A stretch of 64,000 nt of DNA from JADCCX01 sp031431475 (GCA_031431475.1 JANPDL010000031.1:122872-186871); one strand, 5' to 3'. Shown: positions 34,726 through 43,911, counted from the first letter of the stretch. Translations and numbers: made by a program. Notes: generated by a model not told the origin, from the sequence alone.

Positions 34726-34816
34726 TCCCTCCGCCGGTACAAGCCGGATCAGGTTCGAAGGGTTCGGCTCTTGCCGTCTCAGCTTGGGAACACTGTCCCC
34801 AAGCACCCCTTGGTCT
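34726..34816 (-). promoter_or_regulatory. TPP (THI-box) riboswitch
   Basis: Read on the reverse strand, the conserved THI-box elements appear in order: ACCAAGGGGTGCTTGGGG, then AAGCTGAGACGGCAAGAG, then GAACCTGATCCGG and ACCGGCGGAGGGA. The last element contains the thiM ribosome-binding site, so TPP binding should hide it and block translation. Confidence 0.95.
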
Positions 34817-34867
34817 GCTAAAGATGCAGGCAGGTCAGGCCGGTGGCAAGTCGGTAGAATGACGCAG

Positions 34868-35176
34868 TCAGGCTGGAACCTGACAGGTCTCGCAGACAAC
34901 CACGCGTCGCGTCGCCATTTCGAACCGGCGGATGTCGGCGGTGCAGGCCGGGCAGACCGGGCAGACCGGGTTGCTGAAAATATTGACGCGCTCGCTGTAG
35001 CGGGAGTGTGATTTCCTGACACCGTCCACCGTGATGGAATAGTTTTTCACTCCGATTTCAGGAAGATGCAACGAATCGGCCCAGATCCGGTCAAGAGGTT
35101 CTCGCTCGATCAGCTTGCGCGCGGCGCGTATGCCCGCCTCCGGATTAGTCTGGTCGTCCCCGGAGAAAATCTGCAC
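34868..35176 (-). pseudogene. Zinc-ribbon protein fragment
   Basis: A 102-codon frame starting at GTG with no good ribosome-binding site. The C-terminus has two Cys pairs (CPVCPAC and CETC) spaced like a zinc ribbon, loosely like the C-terminal zinc finger of Fpg/Nei DNA glycosylases, but the rest does not clearly match. The frame continues upstream for ten codons to a TAG, where it meets the IS630-type remnant. This suggests the 3' part of a gene whose 5' end was lost by IS-linked recombination. I do not recognise the family with confidence. Confidence 0.35.
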
Positions 35177-35177
35177 T

Positions 35178-35372
35178 TCACGCCCCAGAACGCCGCCCTA
35201 CATGCAGAACTGCCATGCCGCCGATCTTCGCTGCTTCCGTCCGGTTCATGCCATCCCGCACCGCCGCCAGCGACAACAACAACGGACTCTGGTTCGCGTC
35301 CTTCGACGCTGCAGCCAGCCAACGAAGGTCGATAGCCGAATAGTTCGTCCGAAGTTCAACTGCTGCTACCAT
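35178..35372 (-). mobile_element. IS630-type transposase remnant (N-terminal part)
   Basis: The 64-codon frame reads VELRTNYSAIDLRWLAAAS and then LAAVRDGMNRTEAAKIGG, the N-terminal helix-turn-helix of IS630-family transposases (usually followed by MDRQTLRDWVHR). Here homology stops after IGGM and the frame ends at once. The DDE domain is absent, so this is a dead scar. Confidence 0.7.
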
Positions 35373-35494
35373 GGCGCAAAACCTCCGCGCATGAATGAAT
35401 CACCAAACCGCCGCATTGGGAATCCGGCGCGAATTAGAATCGACGGCCGCTGGTATTACGAGGTCCTCCGATCGCACAAGGTCATTGCCTGCGA

Positions 35495-36016
35495 TCAATT
35501 GCAGAATGGTGCGCAACTGCTCTCCCAGAATGCCGCGCCCTTGATAGGCGCCGGGATGGAAGGCCTCGGCTTGGCGCCGGGTAAATCGATGGGTGTGGGG
35601 CGCACCGCCTCCCACCAACCGTAGGCGCATTGCGAGCGCCAGGCCATCTGGCCAGAGATTGTGGTACCTTCACGCGCCAGAGCCTCATCCAGCGCTGCTG
35701 TGCGGTCGCGCAGGGCGGCATCGTTTGCCTGCGACGCGTCATGGGCAAAGTCGTGAAACGCCGCCGTCAGGTTCTCGATCTCGGCGGCAATATGTGGCCA
35801 GGCGTTCCGGTCGAGATTCCAGGCCTTGAGCCATTCGCTCACAACAGCTTCGACAGCTTCAGCCCTGGGCTTGAGCATCATCTTGCGCGCCGTGGTCAGC
35901 ATGTGGCGCATCAGTTCGGCACGGGCATGCAGATGGCGCGCTGCCATGGCGGCCTTCTGCATATCGGAAATGGCCACCGCAGCTTCGGCCTGCAACTCGT
36001 CGACGAACATGCTCAT
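35495..36016 (-). CDS. Hypothetical protein, end of the nucleoside/sugar operon
   Basis: A 173-residue protein I do not recognise. It is mostly helical, with an acidic N-terminus (FVDELQAEAAVAISDMQKAA), Met/His-rich helices (ARHLHARAELMRHMLTTARKMM) and a C-terminal segment with several Trp. There is no signal peptide or membrane segment. GGGAAGGAC lies before ATG 36016, 22 nt after the nucleoside hydrolase stop, so it is probably the last gene of that operon. A continuing frame (35400-35630, shifted by one) contains LGEQLRTILQLIAGN, so a late frameshift next to the IS scar is possible. Confidence 0.5.
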   Translation of the reverse strand: MSMFVDELQAEAAVAISDMQKAAMAARHLHARAELMRHMLTTARKMMLKPRAEAVEAVVSEWLKAWNLDRNAWPHIAAEIENLTAAFHDFAHDASQANDAALRDRTAALDEALAREGTTISGQMAWRSQCAYGWWEAVRPTPIDLPGAKPRPSIPAPIKGAAFWESSCAPFCN

Positions 36017-36038
36017 TCTTGTCCTTCCCGTTCACCTG

Positions 36039-36989
36039 TCAGGGCAGGCTGGCAAGTGCCTTCGTCATGCGGCTGAACAGGTTCATGGAATCAACCTTGT
36101 CGACAACAAAAGCATTCGGCGTGCGCTTCATGCGGTTGTTCCAGTCGATGGTGGTGCGCCCGCGCAAGTGACCCGCTCCAGTCTCGATATCGACATGGCA
36201 GTCACGGCCCGTGAACAACTCCGGCCAGAGCAGGTAAGCGATCACGCACGGATCATGCATCGGGTGGCCAGCGGTGCCGAGCCCGCCAGGCCTTGGCCGT
36301 GTCAGCATGCCGTGGACAGCGCGGGCGCTCGCCGTGCCAAGCGCCGCCAGAGCGCGCAGGTCATCGGACGTCGCGACAGCCTGGTGTGTCACGCCAAGGC
36401 CCATCATTACGATGGGTACACCGCAGCCGAAGACGATGGCGGCGGCATGCGGATCGACATAGATGTTGAACTCAGCAGCCGGTGTCATGTTGCCAAGGCC
36501 GATGGCTCCGCCCATGAGCACAATGCGCCTGATCTTCGGTACGATATCGGGGGCCAGCCGAATCGCGAGCGCGATGTTGGTCAGTGGCCCGAGCGGACAC
36601 AGGGTCAGGCCTGCGGCTGGCGCAGCACGCAAGGATGCGATGATGGCATCGACAGCATGGCCTGGCTTGGCTTGCCGCGTTGCTGGCGGCAAGTCTGCGC
36701 CCGCCAGCCCGTCAGGTCCGGAGACGAATTCAGCGGTTTCGAGTGCAAACAGCAAGGGCCTTTCGGCTCCTCGATGGACCGCGACATCAGCGCGCCCGGC
36801 CAGATCGCAGATGCGCAGGGCGTTGGCGGTGGTCAGGTCAAGTGGGACATTGCCCGCAACCGTGGTGATGCATCTGAGGTCGAGGCGGTCGGGCAAGCTC
36901 AGCGCCAGAAGGATGGCGACCGCGTCATCCTGCCCGGGATCGGTGTCGATGATGATCGTTTCAGGCTGCATGATTATTTCAGGATGCAT
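36039..36989 (-). CDS. Nucleoside hydrolase (IunH family)
   Basis: A 316-residue enzyme that cleaves ribonucleosides to base and ribose. The calcium-binding opening IIIDTDPGQDDAVAIL is diagnostic, with LGPLTNIALA, VLMGGAIGLGN, EFNIYVDPHAA and a C-terminal HDPC (GHPMHDPCVIAYLLWP). It overlaps the ATPase gene by 11 nt; a second ATG at 36971 (MQPETIII) is also possible. Its presence inside a sugar-importer operon suggests that the imported compound is a nucleoside or that ribosides are a source of the pentose. Confidence 0.92.
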   Translation of the reverse strand: MHPEIIMQPETIIIDTDPGQDDAVAILLALSLPDRLDLRCITTVAGNVPLDLTTANALRICDLAGRADVAVHRGAERPLLFALETAEFVSGPDGLAGADLPPATRQAKPGHAVDAIIASLRAAPAAGLTLCPLGPLTNIALAIRLAPDIVPKIRRIVLMGGAIGLGNMTPAAEFNIYVDPHAAAIVFGCGVPIVMMGLGVTHQAVATSDDLRALAALGTASARAVHGMLTRPRPGGLGTAGHPMHDPCVIAYLLWPELFTGRDCHVDIETGAGHLRGRTTIDWNNRMKRTPNAFVVDKVDSMNLFSRMTKALASLP

Positions 36990-37749
36990 GTGCGGTTCCG
37001 CTCATGATCATGTGGACGAGATCATCGGGGCTGAGATTGCCGATGGGCTGATCGACATATTTTCGGCCTCCACCCAGGATCACCACTCGGTCAGCCAAGG
37101 CCACCACGTCGCGCATGTTGTGGCTGATCAGGATGATGGTGCGTCCGCCCGCCTTCAATGTGCGGATGAGTTCCAGCACCTGCGCGGTTTCCTTCACGCC
37201 CAGCGCCGCCGTTGGTTCGTCCATGATGATGATCCCGGCGTTCCATCGCAGCGCCCGCGCGATCGCCACCGCCTGACGCTGGCCGCCTGAGAGCCGGTCG
37301 ACCGGACGGGTCATGTCATCGATATGCACGCCCAGCCTGGCGAGATAGCCCTTGGCATCGGTCATCATCCTGCGCTTGTCCAGTACCTGGATGAAGGGCA
37401 GGCCGAGGCTTCGCGTCAGTTCCGCGCCCATGAAGACATTGGCCGCAATCGACAGGCGCGGTGCCAGTGCCAGATCCTGATAGATGGTGGCAACGCCGCG
37501 GCTGAGTGCATCGAACGGCGAGGCAAAGCGGACCGGCAGCCCGCCCATCTGCATGGAGCCTGAGGTCGGCTCCTCTGCTCCCGAGATCACCTTGATCAGG
37601 CTCGACTTGCCCGCGCCATTGTCGCCGCAGATGGCCACGACCTCGCCAGCATGGATATCGAGATCAACCTCGCGGACCGCAACGACGGCCCCGTATGTCT
37701 TGCCAATGCCGCTGAGCGACAGGACCGGCGCGCCCGCTTCAGACGCCAT
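36979..37749 (-). CDS. Sugar ABC transporter ATP-binding protein (FrcA-like, single domain)
   Basis: A 256-residue single-domain ATPase of the CUT2 group. Walker A is GDNGAGKSS, the signature is RLSGGQRQAV, and Walker B is IIIMDEPTAALG. RbsA-type proteins have two such domains; the single-domain form resembles FrcA. ATG 37749 follows AGGAGGG, and is preferred to ATG 37788 that overlaps the binding-protein stop. It works with the binding protein and permease encoded just upstream. Confidence 0.9.
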   Translation of the reverse strand: MASEAGAPVLSLSGIGKTYGAVVAVREVDLDIHAGEVVAICGDNGAGKSSLIKVISGAEEPTSGSMQMGGLPVRFASPFDALSRGVATIYQDLALAPRLSIAANVFMGAELTRSLGLPFIQVLDKRRMMTDAKGYLARLGVHIDDMTRPVDRLSGGQRQAVAIARALRWNAGIIIMDEPTAALGVKETAQVLELIRTLKAGGRTIILISHNMRDVVALADRVVILGGGRKYVDQPIGNLSPDDLVHMIMSGTAHAS

Positions 37750-37784
37750 GGCGCGCCCTCCTGTTGCCGTCTGGCGCTGCCCAA

Positions 37785-38750
37785 TCACTGCATGAACTGC
37801 TTGACGTTGGTCTTGTCGACAAGAATGGCCTCAGTGAACAGGTAAGGCCCGCTGGTGATTGTGGACTTGGGCTTCTTCTCGACCACGATAGCCTGCACCG
37901 CATCAACCGCCTGCTTGCCCATCGCCTCGAACGGGATCGCAACGGTAGCGAGAAGCGTTGAGTCCGGATCGGCAATGCGTGCGTAGCTTTCCTTGCCGCC
38001 ATCGATCGAAACCAGAGGGATCTGCCCCTTCTTTATGCCCTGCGCCTTTAGCAGGTCATCGATAATGTAGGCCTGACCATCGAAAGAGGCCCAGATGCCA
38101 TTGATCTTGCCCTGGTTCTGGAGCAGCAGCGCCTGCATGCCGGAACGGACATCATCGCGCCAGCTCTGGGTGCGCGCCATCGAAAACTTGCCGAGTTCCT
38201 TGATCGCCTGGTTCTCGGAGAGCACGGCATCGAGCACTTTGCCGCGAATACGCGAGGCGGCATTGAGATCAAAGCGCGCCGTGATGATATTCCCCTGGTA
38301 GCCAAGCTCGCCAAGCAGGTAGAGTGCTGCGTCCGAGCCGACCTTGTATTCGTTGCTCTGGATATCGAACAGCGAATGGATGCTCGCACCGGATTGTACG
38401 GTGATCACCGGAATGCCAGCATCCTTCGCAGCCTTGAACTGTGCATCAGCCTCAACCGGCTTGCCCATGGCAATGACGATGGCACCCACCTTCTTGGCAA
38501 TCAGCGCATCGAATTGTTCGGCATGCTTTGGGAGCGAGCCTTCTGAGTTGAGCAGGGTCACGTTCCAGCCACGCGCCTTTGCTGCGGCGGCAGCTGCGTT
38601 GGCGACGCGGGCATGTGTCTCTGCCGAGAACTGGAAGCCGATCACGCCAAGTTCGAAACTCTGTGCCTGTGTCGGCTGAACCACGCCAAACATGGGTCCA
38701 AGACCAAGCAGCAACACCGCTGAAACGATCCACCTTTTGAAACCAGTCAT
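37785..38750 (-). CDS. Sugar ABC substrate-binding protein (CUT2, RbsB-like)
   Basis: A 321-residue periplasmic binding protein of the type I sugar-binding fold. The signal peptide (FKRWIVSAVLLLGLGPMFG, cleavage after PTQA) is clear. The body shows FELGVIGFQFSAETHARVAN, FDALIAKKVGAIVIA, GIPVITVQSG and PLVSIDGGKESYARI. The ligand is probably a pentose, pentitol or nucleoside, judging from the kinase and nucleoside hydrolase in the operon. Confidence 0.9.
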   Translation of the reverse strand: MTGFKRWIVSAVLLLGLGPMFGVVQPTQAQSFELGVIGFQFSAETHARVANAAAAAAKARGWNVTLLNSEGSLPKHAEQFDALIAKKVGAIVIAMGKPVEADAQFKAAKDAGIPVITVQSGASIHSLFDIQSNEYKVGSDAALYLLGELGYQGNIITARFDLNAASRIRGKVLDAVLSENQAIKELGKFSMARTQSWRDDVRSGMQALLLQNQGKINGIWASFDGQAYIIDDLLKAQGIKKGQIPLVSIDGGKESYARIADPDSTLLATVAIPFEAMGKQAVDAVQAIVVEKKPKSTITSGPYLFTEAILVDKTNVKQFMQ

Positions 38751-38784
38751 GTCTCTCTCCCCATTTTTTGCCTCGAAGGCCTTG

Positions 38785-39735
38785 TTATGTCTTGAAGGCT
38801 GCCTTCTTCATCGCGCTCGCCGAGAAGGCGACCGAGCCGATGATGATGATGCCCAGAACGATATCCTGCACGTAATAAGGTGCGCCAAGCAAGACGAGAC
38901 CGTTGCCCAGCGCTTTCAAGACCAGTGCGGCGAAGACAGTACCCGGCACATTCGGCTTGCCCGGTTCAAACATGGTCATGCCCAGCAGCACGGTTGCAAT
39001 CGCATAGAGCAGGTAATCGCCAGCCATATTGGGCGCTGCAGAGGACAGGTTGGCGGCCAGCAACATGGCCATGATGCTGGCAAGCACCCCCGCAAGCAGG
39101 AGGCCGATGCGTTTCATGCGCCCGGTAGCGATGCCCGCTAGCCTTGCAGCCTCGTCTGCCTCACCGGTTGCAACCATGTGCGCGCCAGTACGAGTCCACT
39201 TGATCAGCCCGTAAGCGAACAGCGTCACCGCCAGCATCCAGAGCACAAGGTGAGGTATGCCATAGGAATTGCCGCGTGCCAGCCCGGTGAAGCTGACCGG
39301 CCAGCGTCCGACGAACGCCACACCTTGGGTGATCATGAACGCCAGCCCCTTGGCGATGGCCGCCGTGCCGAGCGTCATAATCAAGGATGGGATGCGCAGT
39401 ACAGTGACGCCGATGCCGTTGAACGATCCCATGACGACGCCGACACCCAGCGCTGCCGCCACAGCGACAGCAGGCGGATATTGCAGCTGAATCAGCCAGC
39501 CCGTGACCACCGCTGCGAGCGAGGCAACCTCGGCGATCGAAAGGTCAAGCTCTGCCACGGTGAAGGCAAGGGCGAAGCCAAGCGCCAGGATAGCCAGGAA
39601 ACTGGTGTCCTTCAGCACATTGATAATGTTCATCGGTGTCGCAAAATTCGGCGCAAAGGCGACGAAAAACAGGATCAGTGCCAGCCCGGCTATTGCCGTG
39701 CCATAACGTCCGATGATGTCACGTGCCGAGTTCAT
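38785..39735 (-). CDS. Sugar ABC permease (CUT2, RbsC-like)
   Basis: A 316-residue permease with about nine membrane segments. Family motifs are LALGFALAFTVAELDLSIAEVASL (normally TAGIDLSVG), NGIGVTVLRIPSLIMTLGTA and the late VLLGMTMFEPGKPNVPGTVFAAL. It lies 34 nt before the binding protein on the reverse strand and 97 nt after the kinase. Confidence 0.9.
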   Translation of the reverse strand: MNSARDIIGRYGTAIAGLALILFFVAFAPNFATPMNIINVLKDTSFLAILALGFALAFTVAELDLSIAEVASLAAVVTGWLIQLQYPPAVAVAAALGVGVVMGSFNGIGVTVLRIPSLIMTLGTAAIAKGLAFMITQGVAFVGRWPVSFTGLARGNSYGIPHLVLWMLAVTLFAYGLIKWTRTGAHMVATGEADEAARLAGIATGRMKRIGLLLAGVLASIMAMLLAANLSSAAPNMAGDYLLYAIATVLLGMTMFEPGKPNVPGTVFAALVLKALGNGLVLLGAPYYVQDIVLGIIIIGSVAFSASAMKKAAFKT

Positions 39736-39832
39736 CGGGCGGGGCCTTTGCGCCCGTTCAAGAATACGTCCATCCGCCCCAGCTTCGTCCAGAAAACGTC
39801 ATCACCAAGCGAACCACGCCGACATGCAAGCG

Positions 39833-41347
39833 TCAATTGCCATCGGACATTTTAACGAGGCGTAATGGCATGTCCGTCAGCCCGGCGAGAGCGCGGGAAA
39901 CCGGGGCCAGTGCATCGCCACCAAGCCTGAATTGCTTGAACAACCTGCCGTAACCCTCGGCCCGGGCAGGATCAGGCTCGAAGCGGCTCTTGACCCGGAC
40001 CAGTTGTTCCTGCGCCTCTGCCAGCGAGGCAAAGCGCCCGAGACCGGTCCAGGCGACTGCAGCTGCACCGAGGACGCCTGGTTCCGAGGTCGCACAGGTC
40101 TCCACCGAGCGGCCGCAAATATCAGCCTTGATCTGGCACCACGCCGGGTTGACAGCACCCCCACCGCCAAAACGGATGCAACTGGCCTGCCAGCCATGGG
40201 CGGCTTCGGCGCGCTCCAGCACATCGCGGTTGAGAAAGGCAATGCCTTCCATCACGGCCCAGACCAGATCGGCAGCGCCGTGCTTGCGGCCAAGCCCGAT
40301 GAAGGCTCCGCGCAGGGATGGATCCCAGAAAGGCACGCGCTCGCCTTGCAGATAGGGCAGGAACAGCAACGGCTGCGGCTGGCGTGGCACTGCCAGAAGC
40401 GTTTCGATCGTATCGGTCATGTCGCCCTGCGTCTGGCCGAGCAGTCCCAGCAGCCAGCTCATCGTATCAGCCCCGTTGAGGCCTGGCCCCCCCAGTTGGG
40501 ACAGGCCGCCCCAGTCAACCGTCAGCAGGCCCTCGGCCACGACCGACTCGTCACTCATCACACCAAACACCTCCGTGGTGCCCGAAATGTTGTAGGCATA
40601 ACCGGCGCGCAGCGCTCCAAGTCCGGCCACTGCCGTCCATGTATCGTTGGAACAGCAGAACACCGGAACCCCTTCAAGGCTGCCGAGGGGGGCAGGAAGA
40701 TTTGACTGGACGGTCCCGACCTCGTCGTGAGGTGAGATGATCCGGGGCAAAATGCCGTCAGGGATACCGCAGGCACCAAAGAGATCAAACCCCTCCACCG
40801 GCCGGTTTGCAGCCAGCAGTCTGGCCAGGGAAATGTTGTCGCTCGTGGCATGCCCAGTCAGTCTGAAATTCAGGTAATCCTTGGGGTCGAGTACCTGCGT
40901 GATGCGTTGGAAGACCTCTGGCTCGTATTCCTTCACCCAGACCAGCCGGGCGAGTGGATGGAAGGCGTTGAGATGCTCGACTTCTGGGTGCTGCCCGGCC
41001 AGTTCACTCGCCAGTTGCGTCGCAAGGCTGGACGCGCGGGTATCATTCCAGATCATCGCGGCACGTACGGCTTCGCCTGCCGACCCCAAGAGAACCTGCG
41101 ATCGCGTCATGCCACAAACAGCAATGGCCGAGATGGAACCGAACAGATCTGGCTCCTGCAGGGCCAGTAGCCCGCAAGCTTCCACAAGGTTGGACCACCA
41201 CGCTTCAGGTGCAATTTCAGCGCAGCCATCGCGCCCTGTTGCCAGTGGCGATGCTACGGTTGCCTGGGCCTTGATCTCGCCCGCATCGTTGACAAGGCAG
41301 GCTCTGAAGCTCGTACTCCCCAGATCACAGGCCAAAACCACTTCCAT
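39833..41347 (-). CDS. FGGY family carbohydrate kinase (xylulokinase-like)
   Basis: A 504-residue sugar kinase. The phosphate-binding opening is VVLACDLGSTSFRACLVND, with MIWNDTRAS, NISGTTEVFG, LPYLQGERVPFWDP and RFGGGGAVNPAWCQIKADI all in family positions. The substrate may be a ketopentose or pentitol such as xylulose or ribulose. It is the first gene of the reverse-strand operon. The 234 bp upstream (41348-41581) hold no gene and should carry the promoter. Confidence 0.9.
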   Translation of the reverse strand: MEVVLACDLGSTSFRACLVNDAGEIKAQATVASPLATGRDGCAEIAPEAWWSNLVEACGLLALQEPDLFGSISAIAVCGMTRSQVLLGSAGEAVRAAMIWNDTRASSLATQLASELAGQHPEVEHLNAFHPLARLVWVKEYEPEVFQRITQVLDPKDYLNFRLTGHATSDNISLARLLAANRPVEGFDLFGACGIPDGILPRIISPHDEVGTVQSNLPAPLGSLEGVPVFCCSNDTWTAVAGLGALRAGYAYNISGTTEVFGVMSDESVVAEGLLTVDWGGLSQLGGPGLNGADTMSWLLGLLGQTQGDMTDTIETLLAVPRQPQPLLFLPYLQGERVPFWDPSLRGAFIGLGRKHGAADLVWAVMEGIAFLNRDVLERAEAAHGWQASCIRFGGGGAVNPAWCQIKADICGRSVETCATSEPGVLGAAAVAWTGLGRFASLAEAQEQLVRVKSRFEPDPARAEGYGRLFKQFRLGGDALAPVSRALAGLTDMPLRLVKMSDGN

Positions 41348-41581
41348 GCTCTAGCACTCCCGCATGGTTCGATAAAATCTGCCTATGGACGAGGCTATCA
41401 TATTTATCACGGAGGAGCTGGCTCGAGTTGTCGTGCCTCCTCTTGAAGCCGGAGGTAGCAGATTGGCAGCCAAACGTGCCATTGCTTTCCAAGAATAGGC
41501 CGATCCGCGCTATCCTGGCGGAGACTGATATGCTCACGTGATATTTTTGCCATGGAATACATCAGTCTACACAGCATTCCA

Positions 41582-41953
41582 TCATTGTGTCTGACCAGAG
41601 TTCTCGCAACTGCACCCGTTGGTGGAAATGGACTGGTCAGCAGTGAGATTGAACACCTCTTCGATCGGCGTCTGCACCGGGCGCGCGTCTGGAAGGGTCT
41701 CCATCAACGGGGCCATCTCCCGCCACCACTGCCAGAAGACCGGCACAGGCTTGTCGGGAGGTGCCACGGCTGGATCACGCTCCTGATAGGCAAACAGCAT
41801 GAGCCCGTGCCGGTAGATACTGAATGACGTGACGCCACTGTCAAGGAGTGCGTTTTTGAGTTCCGGCCAGATGGAATCATGCCGCCGCTTGTATTCCGCT
41901 TCGGCACCCGGCTTCAGTGTCATGATCCACGCCCGGCGTGTGACACGTTCCAT
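41582..41953 (-). CDS. rhaM: L-rhamnose mutarotase
   Basis: A protein of about 123 residues of the RhaM family, which interconverts alpha and beta anomers of rhamnose-like sugars. The active-site region YKRRHDSIWPEL and the later SIYRHGLMLFAYQE and VFWQWWREMAPLM match well. ATG 41953 follows the tctA stop as TGA-A-ATG, with AGGAG 9 nt upstream; the open frame to 42019 is ignored. The C-terminus is about 15 residues longer than usual and has two Cys. It is the last gene of the long sugar operon and hints at a deoxyhexose substrate. Confidence 0.9.
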   Translation of the reverse strand: MERVTRRAWIMTLKPGAEAEYKRRHDSIWPELKNALLDSGVTSFSIYRHGLMLFAYQERDPAVAPPDKPVPVFWQWWREMAPLMETLPDARPVQTPIEEVFNLTADQSISTNGCSCENSGQTQ

Positions 41954-41954
41954 T

Positions 41955-43448
41955 TCATCCATCTCCTGCTCCCGTCGGCTTCGATCCGCGCCGCAACAGC
42001 GGCCACAGGAACAGGACAAGCGTGATCGCCATCAGCGAACCGGAGAGCGGTTGCATAAACAGCGGCCAGACATCCCCATCCGTGATCATGAGGCCGGATC
42101 GCAACTTCGATTCCGCGATGGGTGTCAGGATGAAGGCAATGACAAAAGGCCCAAGCGGAAAACCACCCCTCTCCATGCCGAAACCCAGCACACCAAAGAC
42201 CAGCGCCACGCCTACCTCGAACCATCGGTTGTTGGCGGCGAACACGCCGATGACGCAGAAGACCAGAACCAGCGCGGTCACAAGCGGTCGCGGGATGTCG
42301 ATGACACGGCGAAGAAGAGGGATCATCGTCATCATCATGAAGAACATCATGATCGTCGAGGTGAGACAGGACCCGATGATTGTGTAGACAAGGCCAGCAT
42401 TGTTCTGGAACAGCAGTGGCCCCGGCTGGATGCCGTGAATCTGCATCGCTCCCATCAGGAAAACATCGATAACACTGCCGGGAATACCCATGGCGATCAG
42501 CGGGATGAGTGCGCCACCGATGGTGCCATTGGCCGCCGCCTCCGAGGCGACGATGCCATGTGGTGATCCCTTGCCGAAGCGCTCCGGCGTCTTCGAGACA
42601 TTCTTGGCGACGGTATAGGAGACCAGTGCACCGACGCCTGCCCCGATGCCCGGCAGGATGCCGATCCAGGTGCCGATGGCTGAAGAGCGGATGAGATTCA
42701 AGAACTGCTCCTTCCAGTCCGACAGGCGCATGAAGAGCCCGCTGCTGGTGTAGCTCACACCGTCGGCATGTTCTTCAGGTGTCATGGAATCATGCAGAAC
42801 AGTGCCGATGGCAAACACACCGACCAGCACAGGCAGCACGTCCAGCCCGCTCGTCATTTGCCACCAGCCAAAGACAAAGCGCGATTGCCCGGTACTCTGG
42901 TCGACACCCGGGAAGGCGACCAGCGCACCAAGACAGGCCGACATCAGGCCTTTCACCATGGAGCCCTTGCTGACCGAGACAATCAGCACCAGCGCCGTCA
43001 TGACCAGTGCGAAATAGTCGAAGGGGCCAAATCTCACAGCAAGATCGGAGAGTGGCTCCGTCAGTGTTGCCAGCGCCACCCAGGCGAAGAGCGAGCCGAA
43101 TGTCGCAGCGCCGATGCCCAGGCCAAGCGCCCGGCCCGCCTCGCCCGCCTTCGCCATGGGGTATCCGTCGAAAGTCGTCATGATGTTGGCAGGTTCTCCG
43201 GGGATGCGCAGCAGCGTCGCCGTGATCAGCCCGCCGGTGATCGACCCCGTGTACATCGACACAAGCAGGTTCATCGCATCATTGGGCTGCATGTAGTAAG
43301 TCAGCGGCAAGGTAAGCGCGATCAGCATTGCGCCGTTGATGCCCGGCATGACACCAACGATGATGCCAAGGAACACTCCGGCAGCTGTCAGGAACAGATG
43401 CCAGGGAGTCAGGAGTATCAGCAGTGCAGAACCGAGCGTCATCGCCAT
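41955..43448 (-). CDS. tctA: Tripartite tricarboxylate transporter permease TctA
   Basis: A 497-residue large permease of a TTT importer with about twelve membrane segments. Typical blocks are GVMPGINGAMLIALTLPLTY, YTGSITGGLITATLLRIPGEPANI, ILPGIGAGVGALVSYTVAKN and ALIPLIAMGIPGSVIDVFLMG. It follows tctB by 1 nt and is coupled to rhaM. TTT systems import carboxylates or sugar acids with high affinity. Confidence 0.94.
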   Translation of the reverse strand: MAMTLGSALLILLTPWHLFLTAAGVFLGIIVGVMPGINGAMLIALTLPLTYYMQPNDAMNLLVSMYTGSITGGLITATLLRIPGEPANIMTTFDGYPMAKAGEAGRALGLGIGAATFGSLFAWVALATLTEPLSDLAVRFGPFDYFALVMTALVLIVSVSKGSMVKGLMSACLGALVAFPGVDQSTGQSRFVFGWWQMTSGLDVLPVLVGVFAIGTVLHDSMTPEEHADGVSYTSSGLFMRLSDWKEQFLNLIRSSAIGTWIGILPGIGAGVGALVSYTVAKNVSKTPERFGKGSPHGIVASEAAANGTIGGALIPLIAMGIPGSVIDVFLMGAMQIHGIQPGPLLFQNNAGLVYTIIGSCLTSTIMMFFMMMTMIPLLRRVIDIPRPLVTALVLVFCVIGVFAANNRWFEVGVALVFGVLGFGMERGGFPLGPFVIAFILTPIAESKLRSGLMITDGDVWPLFMQPLSGSLMAITLVLFLWPLLRRGSKPTGAGDG

Positions 43449-43449
43449 C

Positions 43450-43911
43450 CTATGGAATGTTGGTCACGAAGACATTGCGAAATACGTAGTCGAGTCCGAA
43501 ACCCATGACTGCGCCCAAACCCAGCGTCCACGGCAGCAGCGGCCTGGGTCGTTCAGCAAGGACAAGCACGGCAAGGACAAAAAACACAGCTGTGACGAAA
43601 GCATAGCGCACCCAGCCCGACGCAAGGATAGCGGCATAGATCACGCTGAGCAGGAAGGCACCCAGGACCCGCAGGCTCAACTCCTGCGCGTTCGCGGAGC
43701 CTTTGTGCGCCAGCAACTGTCGCGTCGCCTGCGTCAGCATGAGGCCGCCGAGGACAATGGACGCAACCGCCACGCCTGCTGGAATCGCACCTGATCCGAC
43801 CGGCTCGAACGGACTTGCGGTGTATCGGCGCGCGTCCCACAGGAACAGCACAGCAATCGCGATGGTCAGCAGCGAAACGAAAACCTCGGCGTAGCGGATA
43901 CGGCGTTCCAT
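43450..43911 (-). CDS. tctB: Tripartite tricarboxylate transporter small subunit TctB
   Basis: A 153-residue protein with four hydrophobic segments, the size and topology of TctB. It reads YTASPFEPVGSGAIPAGVAV after the first helix, as usual in the family. It lies between tctC (10 nt gap) and tctA (1 nt gap). Confidence 0.9.
   Translation of the reverse strand: MERRIRYAEVFVSLLTIAIAVLFLWDARRYTASPFEPVGSGAIPAGVAVASIVLGGLMLTQATRQLLAHKGSANAQELSLRVLGAFLLSVIYAAILASGWVRYAFVTAVFFVLAVLVLAERPRPLLPWTLGLGAVMGFGLDYVFRNVFVTNIP

Noticed and set aside
41552..41582. ATGGAAT and ATTCCAT inverted repeat at the end of rhaM
   Set aside because: A 7-bp stem with a 17-nt loop and no T-run is too weak to call a terminator or operator.
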